From Chloroflexota bacterium (GTDB taxonomy: Bacteria; Chloroflexota; Dehalococcoidia; Lucifugimonadales; UBA1127): 5,337 nt of DNA. Under the pieces are notes generated by a model. That model ran no database searches. It saw only the letters and a list, made by a program, of their open reading frames with translations, and was not told the origin of the DNA. The stretch covers positions 1-5,337 of the forward strand of contig JAPPNT010000152.1 in assembly GCA_028873745.1 (NCBI GenBank), written 5' to 3'. Each line of letters starts with the position of its first letter. Position 1 is the stretch's first letter. Positions 1 to 4,794 of this stretch are shown piece after piece. Both the position numbers and the translations under genes were made by a program.

Positions 1-38
1 GCGCCGTGGACCAGGGGGCCGCTGACCATCTCGACGCC
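1..38 (-). other. In-frame continuation of the VOC gene beyond the TAG
   Basis: Reading on past the TAG at 39-41 in the same minus-strand frame gives GVEMVSGPLVHG up to the window edge. VOC and extradiol-type proteins typically have a glycine-valine turn followed by a short strand and a G-P-x-x-H-G stretch directly after the module 2 helix, so this is what an intact gene would encode here. The true gene therefore probably extends left of the window, and the TAG replaces one sense codon; AAG, CAG, GAG, TGG or TAC/TAT are each one base away. No new start codon with an RBS is seen for a separate downstream gene. Confidence 0.6.
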
Positions 39-344
39 CTACTTCTTCAGGTCGTAGAGGGCCTTGAGCCACTCGTCGCGGGTGTCGATTTCCATGGCGA
101 TGTGCTGCAGGGCGTTGTAGCCGATGCGGCGGTTGTCGGACTGCGGGTGGTCCGGGTGGGTGAAGAGGACGATGTCATGGTGCATCTCGCCGAAACGGAG
201 GAAGGCCATGTCGCCCATCTCGCCTCGGGGCCAGCGGCCGGTGAGGGTGAGGCCGAGCGTGTTGCAGTAGAAGTCGAGGGAGCGGTCCATGTCCGTGACC
301 TGAACGCCGACGTGTCCGACTCTGCTGATGTTGAAGCCACCCAT
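39..344 (-). CDS. VOC (glyoxalase/extradiol dioxygenase fold) protein, apparently cut short by an in-frame TAG
   Basis: The product is 101 residues. It belongs to the vicinal oxygen chelate superfamily (glyoxalase I, extradiol dioxygenases, fosfomycin and bleomycin resistance proteins), which builds a metal site from beta-alpha-beta-beta-beta modules. Module 1 runs from about residue 7: the HVGVQVTDMDRSLDFY pattern has H11, and a strand with H55-H56 and DIVLF follows. Module 2 starts with LQHIAMEI (H81, E85), and the frame stops just after its helix (LYDLKK). The remaining strands of module 2, which carry the last metal ligand in this fold, are therefore missing. The ATG at 344 is chosen because AAAGGAGGG sits 4 bases upstream and homology begins right after it; the frame is open further upstream but proline/arginine-rich and not family-like. 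Substrate cannot be told. Sequence after the stop still reads as VOC protein (see 1-38), so this is a nonsense-mutated gene, a sequencing error, or a read-through case. Confidence 0.8.
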   Translation of the reverse strand: MGGFNISRVGHVGVQVTDMDRSLDFYCNTLGLTLTGRWPRGEMGDMAFLRFGEMHHDIVLFTHPDHPQSDNRRIGYNALQHIAMEIDTRDEWLKALYDLKK

Positions 345-348
345 GGCG

Positions 349-370
349 CCCTCCTTTCGATGGTCGAAGG
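349..370 (-). promoter_or_regulatory. Strong RBS and overlapping leader hairpin of the VOC gene
   Basis: AAAGGAGGG (357-349, minus strand) is a near-perfect Shine-Dalgarno sequence 4 bases before the ATG and fixes the start. The leader just upstream can fold: CCTTCGA (370-364) pairs with TCGA plus AAGG (363-353 side) around a three-base CCA loop with one bulged A. This would pull the first bases of the Shine-Dalgarno sequence into a stem. The stem is short, so any effect on translation is conjecture. Confidence 0.4.
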
Positions 371-380
371 GGTTTGGGGA

Positions 381-409
381 ATGATTGCACCGGAGGGGAG
401 GGGCGTCAA
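381..409 (-). promoter_or_regulatory. Predicted sigma70-type promoter of the VOC gene
   Basis: On the minus strand, TTGACG (409-404) is followed after exactly 17 bases by AATCAT (386-381). The -35 matches 5 of 6 consensus bases and the -10 matches 4 of 6. TGC directly before the -10 gives an extended -10 element. Transcription would start near 374, leaving a leader of about 30 bases before the ATG at 344. This is a prediction from sequence only. Confidence 0.5.
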
Positions 410-434
410 GCGCGCGCGGGTGCGGGGAGCGGGG
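391..434 (+). repeat. G-tract cluster, possible G-quadruplex
   Basis: Five runs of three or four guanines occur within 44 bases (395-398, 400-403, 418-420, 424-427, 431-434). The last three are spaced by three-base loops, but a fourth run needs a loop of 14 bases. The cluster overlaps the -35 side of the VOC promoter. In a GC-rich genome such runs may be chance, and structure is unproven. Confidence 0.3.
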
Positions 435-460
435 TAATGGCGGCACGGATGCGACGGGCG

Positions 461-479
461 TATTATAGGCAAGAGGTGA
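461..479 (+). promoter_or_regulatory. Possible -10 box and RBS of the DUF433/PIN-like pair
   Basis: TATTAT (461-466) is the only AT-rich hexamer just upstream of the antitoxin-like gene. A start site about 7 bases beyond it would give a leader of only about 10 bases. The -35 region at the right distance (TGGCGG, 438-443) is poor, so the promoter call is weak. AAGAGGTGA (471-479) matches the Shine-Dalgarno consensus with one mismatch and ends 4 bases before the ATG at 484, which supports that start. The same AT-rich bases read TATAAT exactly on the minus strand (467-462). Confidence 0.35.
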
Positions 480-483
480 CGAC

Positions 484-726
484 ATGGACTACGAGGCCAC
501 AAAGCACTGGGAAGACTGCCCCGCAGTTGAACGGGTACCCGGCAAGCTCAGCGGCAAGTGGGTCTTTCGAGACACCCGGGTACCGGTGTCCGCTCTGTTT
601 GAGAACCTCCGTGACGGCGCCACCGTAGACCAGTTCATCGAATGGTTTGAGGGCGTTGACCCTCGTGCGGTGGAAGCCGTGCTTGCCCATGAGATCAAAT
701 TGCTGTCCAGCCCCCAAGAGGCGTGA
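484..726 (+). CDS. DUF433-family protein, putative antitoxin
   Basis: The protein has 80 residues, normal for the family. It matches the DUF433 pattern: an N-terminal stretch with D11-C12-P13-A14-V15 and a P-G-K-x-x-G-K-W-V-F lead-in, then the hallmark R29-D-T-R-V-P-V35. A helical part follows (ALFENLRDGATVDQFIEWFEGVDPRAVEAVL in two pieces, about residues 37-67), including the typical D-G-A-T-V-D-x-F motif. DUF433 proteins contain a small helix-turn-helix and are usually encoded just upstream of PIN-like DUF5615 genes. By analogy with VapB-type antitoxins they are thought to bind the partner and its own promoter DNA. That role is inferred here, not shown. Its TGA stop overlaps the next gene's GTG start (GTGA, 723-726), so translation of the two is coupled. 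Base composition is less GC-rich than in the flanking transporter genes, which fits a mobile module but proves nothing. Confidence 0.85.
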   Translation: MDYEATKHWEDCPAVERVPGKLSGKWVFRDTRVPVSALFENLRDGATVDQFIEWFEGVDPRAVEAVLAHEIKLLSSPQEA

Positions 727-1040
727 AAATCCTGTTTGACAACGGCACTCCCGTCCCGCTGCGCCGTTACCTGTATGGTCATTCCGTCGACACGGCGGCA
801 AGGATGGGGTGGGCCACCCTGCGCAACGGAGAACTGCTTGCAAGAGCAGAGGAAAACGGTTACGACCTCATCATCACGACCGACCAACAGTGGCCCCACC
901 AATTGAACCTTGCAAACTTCCAGGTAGCCGTGCTTGTGTTGCTTGAAGCCTCATGGCCCCGTACACGTTTCAGGCTGCAGGAGATACGGGATGCCGTGGA
1001 TCGAACGCATCCCGGCGGGTATCAGGAAGTTGCCATCTGA
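723..1040 (+). CDS. DUF5615 PIN-like protein, putative ribonuclease toxin
   Basis: The protein has 105 residues and a GTG start set by the 4-base overlap with the upstream stop. It shows the PIN-like layout: strand 1 with the first acid (ILFDNGTPVPLRRYL, D6), a conserved R-x-G-W-A-T-L-R-N-G-E-L-L segment (about 27-39, E37), E43-E44 in the following helix, then YDLIITTDQQW (D48, D54) with the T-x-D signature. Residues 60-80 (QLNLANFQVAVLVLLEASWPR) form the next strand and turn typical of the FD-x-G-T-P subgroup. PIN domains use clustered acidic residues to bind Mg2+/Mn2+ and cut RNA, so D6, E37 or E43, D48 and D54 are the candidate metal ligands. The asparagine after D6, where many relatives have glutamate, is compatible with this subgroup as I know it. 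Paired with the DUF433 gene it makes a likely toxin-antitoxin-type module. Toxicity itself is an inference, since many DUF5615 proteins have never been tested. Confidence 0.82.
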   Translation: MKILFDNGTPVPLRRYLYGHSVDTAARMGWATLRNGELLARAEENGYDLIITTDQQWPHQLNLANFQVAVLVLLEASWPRTRFRLQEIRDAVDRTHPGGYQEVAI

Positions 1041-1100
1041 CGAGCATGGAGAGTCGCAAGGCGCACCCCCATCCCAACCGTCCTTAGAAGTCGGAAGGGA

Positions 1101-1610
1101 CTAGGTCAGCGGGGTGATGGCGTCGCCGGGGGAGACGGTGCCCTCTCGGACGACGGCGGCGTACCATCCACGCCGGTTGAAGAGGGCGTTGCCCTCCATG
1201 CGGGTCAGCGTACGGATGAACTCCGGCCCGCGCTCCTGGTCGATGAAGGGCAGCGAGGCGAGGTTCATGCACGCGAGGCACGGCTCCGCGATCTCGATGA
1301 CGGCCTCGCCGACCTGGTAGCGCGCGCCGATGGTGAAGTCGTCGTAGGCGATGCCCTCCGACGTGACGTTCTCGCCCATGTCGCCGGGCTGGACGGGCCA
1401 GCCCTCGGCGTTGAGCTGCCGGAGCATCTCGACGGGCATGATCATGACGGCGCGGGCGGGGTCGCCGCCCTTGGCGTGGGTGCGGAAGCGGTTGTAGTCG
1501 CCCTCGAGGCCGTTTGCAGTGAAGCGCACAGCGTCGGCGGGCACCTTGGGGAGCCCGTGCTCTCCGGGTGTCTCGGGCTTGCGGTTGACCTGCAGGACGA
1601 TGCCGCTCAT
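1101..1610 (-). CDS. MOSC-domain protein
   Basis: The protein has 169 residues and is almost entirely one MOSC (molybdenum cofactor sulfurase C-terminal) domain. Visible family features are an N-terminal strand SGIVLQVNRKP, the N-G-L-E-G-D-Y turn (33-39), H45 in a basic stretch RFRTHAKGGD, and VMIMPVEMLRQLNAEGW (55-71). These are followed by the hallmark P-G-D-M-G-E-N-V-T-S-E-G (75-86), then Y-Q-V-G-E-A-V-I-E-I and E-P-C-L-A-C-M-N-L with C111 and C114. A conserved cysteine in this place is thought to carry sulfur in MOSC proteins. The family is linked to Mo-cofactor sulfuration and to detoxification proteins such as YiiM/YuaD types; the actual substrate here is unknown. The ATG at 1610 has GAGG about 6 bases upstream and overlaps the MFS stop codon (ATGA), so it is the second gene of that operon. 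No partner molybdoenzyme gene is in view. Confidence 0.88.
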   Translation of the reverse strand: MSGIVLQVNRKPETPGEHGLPKVPADAVRFTANGLEGDYNRFRTHAKGGDPARAVMIMPVEMLRQLNAEGWPVQPGDMGENVTSEGIAYDDFTIGARYQVGEAVIEIAEPCLACMNLASLPFIDQERGPEFIRTLTRMEGNALFNRRGWYAAVVREGTVSPGDAITPLT

Positions 1611-2968
1611 GGATGACCTCGCATTCTCTGGCCCAGGCGCCTCGCACGCCTGCGCCGCTCCGCCGGCGAGCCGGAGGGCCGGATGGCCCACGCGATGGGC
1701 AGGCCGACGGCGGTGGTGACGATGAAGGTGAAGACGGCTACATCGTACGACTGGTTGATGTCGAAAATCCAACCCATGAACACGGGGCCTATGGTACCGG
1801 AGGCGAGGGCCGTCGCCTGCAGCATGCCGGCGAGGGAGCCGAGGGCGCGCGTGCCGAAGAGCTGGGCGAGGAGCACAGGGCGCACGGAGACCATCGCGCC
1901 GAAGGAGATGCCGTAGAAGATGGTGAAGGGCACGGAGGCCCACAGCGCCGTGGACCCGTACACGAAGAGGTAGAGCCACGCGAGGGCCTGCATGCCGACC
2001 ATCAGCGCCAGCACGTAGCGGACCTCGAACAGGTCGGCGAGAAAGCCCGCACCGATGCGGCCGACGCCGCTGGCGAGGAAGACCAGCGAGACGGTCACCG
2101 CGGCCTCGGCGGTGGTGAAGCCCTTGCTTTCGAAAAACGGCACCTGGTGCACCTGAAGGGCGCTGGTGCCGAGGAACATCGCCATGAAGACGGATGAGGC
2201 CATCCAGAAGGCGCGCGTCCGCAGGGCGACGCCGGCGGTCACGCCCGAGTCGTCCTCCAGGGCCGCACGCCGGGCGCGGCGCTCCTGCCGCTCGGCCTCG
2301 GCGTCCAGAGGCGCGTCGTCCGGCCTGCGCTGGGGACGGGGGCGGTCGCCGTCGGGGAGCCACCCGTGCGCCTGTGGCGACATCCGGATGAGCGACGCGA
2401 GAGGGATGATGATGCAGACGAGGGCCAGGCCCGTCCCTCGAATCGTCCATCGCCAGCCGACCTCATCGACGAACCACGCGAGCACGAAGAGCACGACGCC
2501 CGTGAAGATGGGGCCCGACACGCCGATGCCCAGCGCGGTCCCTCGGAGTCGGCGGAACCAGCGCACGATGACGACGGTCCACCCGATGGCGTGCGACGTG
2601 CCGCTGGCCCCGATGGAGGCGACCGCGAAGAAGACGTAGAAGCTCCAGATGGAGAAGGTGTAGGAGATGAGGACCATTCCCAGGCCGAGGAGGACGCCGC
2701 CCAGCATGATGATGGGCTTGGGGCCGATCCGGTCGACGACGAACCCCAGTATGGGCGCGAAGGCGCCGGTCTCGATCTGCCGGAGGGCGAAGGCGCCGGA
2801 GAGGGCCGCGCGCGACCAGCCGAACTCGCGGAGGATGGGGAGGAAGAAGACCTGGAAGCCCTGCCAGTAGGCGCCGGAGGTTAATGCGTTGCAGGTGAAG
2901 CTGGCGGCGACGAGGTACCAGCCATAGAAGATCCGGGGACGTTGCCGGGTATCCGGTGCGGTGCGCAT
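1607..2968 (-). CDS. MFS transporter, monocarboxylate/oxalate-formate-like (FYGW type)
   Basis: The product has 453 residues and about 12 predicted membrane helices in two six-helix halves. It begins with the R-I-F-Y-G-W lead-in to helix 1 (residues 12-17) typical of the MCT/OFA-like branch. Loop 2-3 carries the MFS signature as VDRIGPKP (78-85), and the equivalent loop in the second half is G-V-G-R-I-G-A-G-F-L-A-D (301-312). The central cytoplasmic loop (about 196-250) is long and strongly charged, and the tail is very basic (9 arginines in the last 24 residues). Such carriers usually move small organic acids by proton symport or exchange; the substrate cannot be read from sequence. The ATG at 2968 is preferred because GGAGAGG lies 6 bases upstream and the protein then starts like its relatives. 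An in-frame GTG at 3010 would add 14 charged residues but has no RBS. The stop overlaps the MOSC start, making one operon. Confidence 0.88.
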   Translation of the reverse strand: MRTAPDTRQRPRIFYGWYLVAASFTCNALTSGAYWQGFQVFFLPILREFGWSRAALSGAFALRQIETGAFAPILGFVVDRIGPKPIIMLGGVLLGLGMVLISYTFSIWSFYVFFAVASIGASGTSHAIGWTVVIVRWFRRLRGTALGIGVSGPIFTGVVLFVLAWFVDEVGWRWTIRGTGLALVCIIIPLASLIRMSPQAHGWLPDGDRPRPQRRPDDAPLDAEAERQERRARRAALEDDSGVTAGVALRTRAFWMASSVFMAMFLGTSALQVHQVPFFESKGFTTAEAAVTVSLVFLASGVGRIGAGFLADLFEVRYVLALMVGMQALAWLYLFVYGSTALWASVPFTIFYGISFGAMVSVRPVLLAQLFGTRALGSLAGMLQATALASGTIGPVFMGWIFDINQSYDVAVFTFIVTTAVGLPIAWAIRPSGSPAERRRRARRLGQRMRGHP

Positions 2969-3060
2969 CCGCCGCCTCTCCAGGTCCGCCTTCTGAGGTC
3001 CGTTGCCCACCAGATTTTGGGGGCTTTCTGAACGGCGGAATTGGGGTCTGCCAAAGGCTC

Positions 3061-3090
3061 AGAGTACGGGCCGCCCTGACGCGCTGTCAA
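3061..3090 (-). promoter_or_regulatory. Possible promoter of the MFS-MOSC operon
   Basis: On the minus strand a perfect TTGACA lies at 3090-3085. The best -10 at a reasonable distance is TACTCT (3066-3061) after 18 bases, matching only 3 of 6 consensus bases. Transcription would begin near 3054 and give a leader of about 85 bases to the ATG at 2968. The -35 is convincing and the -10 is not, so the call is tentative. Confidence 0.3.
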
Positions 3091-3187
3091 CGACGGCTGT
3101 GCGGCGACGGGCTTCCGCCTCGCAGCGGTACGTGAATGTTGACTATGCCCAAGTCCCCTCCATCGCGGCCATATCGAAAGAGACGCG

Positions 3188-3208
3188 GTGTTTGGGCTTG
3201 TGCAACAC
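3188..3208. promoter_or_regulatory. Interrupted palindrome next to the pnt -35, possible operator
   Basis: GTGTT (3188-3192) and AACAC (3204-3208) are exact inverted copies separated by 11 bases. The right arm ends directly before the predicted -35 of the pnt promoter. The position suits an activator or repressor dimer. The arms are only 5 bases, so chance cannot be excluded. Confidence 0.3.
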
Positions 3209-3237
3209 TTCACAGACATCGCGCAATTGTCTAGAAT
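3209..3237 (+). promoter_or_regulatory. Predicted sigma70-type promoter of the pnt operon
   Basis: TTCACA (3209-3214) and TAGAAT (3232-3237) each match 5 of 6 consensus bases and are separated by the optimal 17 bases. The predicted start is near 3244, giving a leader of about 64 bases before the pntAA ATG. It is the best promoter candidate in the window. An inverted repeat has its left arm inside the -10 (GTCTAG, 3229-3234) and its right arm in the early leader (CTAGAC, 3256-3261). Confidence 0.6.
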
Positions 3238-3269
3238 ATGGCTGTTCCTGAGTTCCTAGACGAGAACCG

Positions 3270-3288
3270 GGTGCGCCCACCGCGCACC
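3270..3288 (+). promoter_or_regulatory. GC-rich hairpin in the pntAA leader
   Basis: GGTGCGC (3270-3276) pairs perfectly with GCGCACC (3282-3288) around a five-base loop CCACC. The stem ends 7 bases before the Shine-Dalgarno stretch AAAGGGAG (3296-3303) and 19 bases before the ATG. No T-run follows, so it is not an intrinsic terminator. It may stabilise the message or affect ribosome loading; this is inferred. Confidence 0.45.
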
Positions 3289-3307
3289 GACGCGCAAAGG
3301 GAGTTGC

Positions 3308-4474
3308 ATGAAGGTAGGCGTCCCAAAGGAAATACGGCCCAGTGAGCGCCGCGTTGCCCTGGTGCCGGAATCGGTGTCCAAGCTGGTAGATGCCGGGATG
3401 GAGGTCGTCGTTCAGGCGGGGGCCGGGGCATTCGCCCACTTCGCCGACGAGGCCTACCAGAACGCCGGCGCAACCGTCGCCGCCAACGCCTCCGCGGTCT
3501 ACGATGCCGCCGACATCATCGTGAAGGTGCAGCGTCCGACCTTCGGCGGCGAAGACGAGCCCCCCGAGTCGTCCATGCTCCGCTCCGGCGTCGTCCTCAT
3601 CGGCTTCCTGCAGCCGCTGTACCACCCGGCCGTGGCCAAGGGCCTCGCCGAGATGGGCGTCACCGGCTTCAGCATGGACGCCGTGCCCCGGATCGCGCGG
3701 GCGCAGTCCATGGACGCGCTCAGCTCCATGAGCTCCATCGCGGGGTACAAGGCCGCCATCATGGCCGCCGAGGCGCTGGGCATCTACCTGCCGATGATGG
3801 TCACGGCCGCGGGCACGACGCCGCCGGCCAAGGGCCTCGTCCTCGGCGCGGGCGTGGCGGGCCTGCAGGCCATCGCGACGTCGCGGCGGCTGGGCGCGGT
3901 CGTGTCGGCGTTCGATGTGCGGCCGGCGGTGAAGGAGCAAGTGGAGAGCCTGGGCGCGACGTTCATCCAGGAGGCCCTCCACACGGAAGGAATGGAGGAC
4001 GAGGGCGGCTACGCCAAGCAGCTTAACCAGGAGGCCCAGCAGCTGGAGCAGGACCTCATCCACACGCACGCGCGGACGATGGACTTCATCATCACAACCG
4101 CGGCCATCCCGGGCAGGGCGGCGCCCATCCTGATCACGAAGGACATGGTGCGCGACATGCGCCCCGGCTCGGTCATCGTCGACCTGGCGGCGGAGACGGG
4201 CGGCAACTGCGAGCTGACCAAGCCCGGGGAGACGGTGGTCGCAAACGACGTCACCATCATCGGGCCGTTGGACGTGCCCTCGTCGGTGCCCGTCGTTTCC
4301 AGCCAGATGTACTCCCGCAACATGCTCACGCTGCTGCAGCACCTGGTGCGCGACGGCGAGCTCACGCTCGACTTCGAGGACGCCATCACGCGCGACTGCT
4401 GCATCACCCACGACGGCAAGGTGCTCCACGGCCCGACGCTGGAGCTGCTCGGTGAAGGTGGAGGGAAGGCGTAG
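3308..4474 (+). CDS. pntAA: Proton-translocating NAD(P) transhydrogenase, alpha subunit part 1 (domain I, NAD-binding)
   Basis: The protein has 388 residues, close to the roughly 384 of the Rhodospirillum rubrum PntAA. It is the soluble domain I that binds NAD(H) and exchanges hydride with the NADP(H) bound to domain III of PntB. Subdomain 1 opens with VGVPKEIRPSERRVALVPE (3-21), as in alanine dehydrogenase relatives. The RQD-type loop is R131-A-Q-S-M-D136 followed by A-L-S-S-M-S-S-I-A-G-Y-K. The Rossmann fold has G180-A-G-V-A-G185 with the ribose-binding acid D203 (S-A-F-D-V-R), and the mobile loop has G-G-Y235-A-K. Near the C-terminus P-G-S-V-I-V-D-L-A-A-E-T-G-G-N-C (286-301) is typical. 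The ATG at 3308 has AAAGGGAG just upstream and begins exactly with the family N-terminus. The next gene starts 5 bases after the stop, and both depend on the promoter at 3209-3237. Confidence 0.96.
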   Translation: MKVGVPKEIRPSERRVALVPESVSKLVDAGMEVVVQAGAGAFAHFADEAYQNAGATVAANASAVYDAADIIVKVQRPTFGGEDEPPESSMLRSGVVLIGFLQPLYHPAVAKGLAEMGVTGFSMDAVPRIARAQSMDALSSMSSIAGYKAAIMAAEALGIYLPMMVTAAGTTPPAKGLVLGAGVAGLQAIATSRRLGAVVSAFDVRPAVKEQVESLGATFIQEALHTEGMEDEGGYAKQLNQEAQQLEQDLIHTHARTMDFIITTAAIPGRAAPILITKDMVRDMRPGSVIVDLAAETGGNCELTKPGETVVANDVTIIGPLDVPSSVPVVSSQMYSRNMLTLLQHLVRDGELTLDFEDAITRDCCITHDGKVLHGPTLELLGEGGGKA

Positions 4475-4479
4475 GAATC

Positions 4480-4794
4480 ATGGTTGAAACGGCTATCATT
4501 GGCATTCCCCTGGTCATCGCCCTGTACATCTTCGTGCTGGCGATCTTCGTGGGCTTCGAGGTGATCACCAAGGTGCCTCCCACGCTGCACACGCCGCTCA
4601 TGTCCGGGGCCAACGCCATCTCCGGCATCACGATCATCGGCGCGATGGTGGTCGTCGGGCCGCGCGACGCGAACCTGGCGGTTATCCTCGGCTTCGCGGC
4701 GCTGGTGCTGGCGACGATCAACGTGGTGGGCGGCTTCATGGTGACTGACCGGATGCTGCAGATGTTCCGCCGCCGGCCGGGCGAGGGGGCGTAA
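4480..4794 (+). CDS. pntAB: Proton-translocating NAD(P) transhydrogenase, alpha subunit part 2 (membrane domain II, first part)
   Basis: This small hydrophobic protein of 104 residues is the separate membrane piece found in three-polypeptide transhydrogenases; in E. coli it is the C-terminal part of PntA. Membrane segments lie at roughly residues 5-27, 46-60 and 65-89. Between the first two sits the conserved F-V-G-F-E-V-I-T-K-V-P-P-T-L-H-T-P-L-M-S-G-A-N-A-I-S-G stretch (23-49), a strong family signature. It ends in a short basic tail (RMLQMFRRRPGEGA). Together with PntB it forms the proton channel in the cytoplasmic membrane. The ATG lies 5 bases after the pntAA stop, with GGAGGGAAGG (4460-4469) inside the end of pntAA as its likely RBS. 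Its TAA shares one base with the pntB ATG. Confidence 0.95.
   Translation: MVETAIIGIPLVIALYIFVLAIFVGFEVITKVPPTLHTPLMSGANAISGITIIGAMVVVGPRDANLAVILGFAALVLATINVVGGFMVTDRMLQMFRRRPGEGA

Larger units (their letters stand above)
2969..3307. other. Divergent intergenic region between MFS-MOSC and pnt operons
   Basis: This 339-base gap has no convincing gene; open frames in it lack an RBS and any family-like protein. Its left part holds a possible leftward promoter (3061-3090). Its right part holds a rightward promoter (3209-3237), a 21-base interrupted palindrome (3188-3208), an inverted repeat across the start site (3229-3261) and a leader hairpin (3270-3288). Between about 3091 and 3187 I see nothing I can interpret. 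Confidence 0.6.

Noticed and set aside
6..437. Plus-strand open frame across the VOC gene
   Set aside because: It is antisense to a gene with clear VOC features and an RBS, and its translation has no recognisable domain.
1080..1101. Imperfect hairpin GTCC-TT / AA-GGGAC between the convergent genes
   Set aside because: The stem is about 6 bp with a bulge, and there is no T-run on either side at the right place. It does not qualify as an intrinsic terminator.
1611..2450. An upstream extension of the MOSC frame running back through the MFS gene
   Set aside because: The extra residues are low-complexity Arg/Pro/Gly/Ala sequence in the wrong frame of the MFS gene. The ATG at 1610, with its RBS and family-like N-terminus, is the real start.
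2969..3010. GTG start at 3010 for the MFS gene, adding 14 residues
   Set aside because: No Shine-Dalgarno sequence precedes it, and the added residues are charged and unlike the family. The ATG at 2968 has GGAGAGG at good distance. It remains possible.
3139..3175. TTGACT on the plus strand as a second pnt promoter
   Set aside because: No -10-like hexamer occurs at 16-19 bases; the nearest AT-rich bases are 25 bases away.
3143..4429. A long minus-strand open frame lying antisense to pntAA, longer than pntAA itself
   Set aside because: Its translation is dominated by His, Arg, Asp and Gly with no family pattern and no RBS. It is a frame shadow caused by the high-GC codon use of pntAA.
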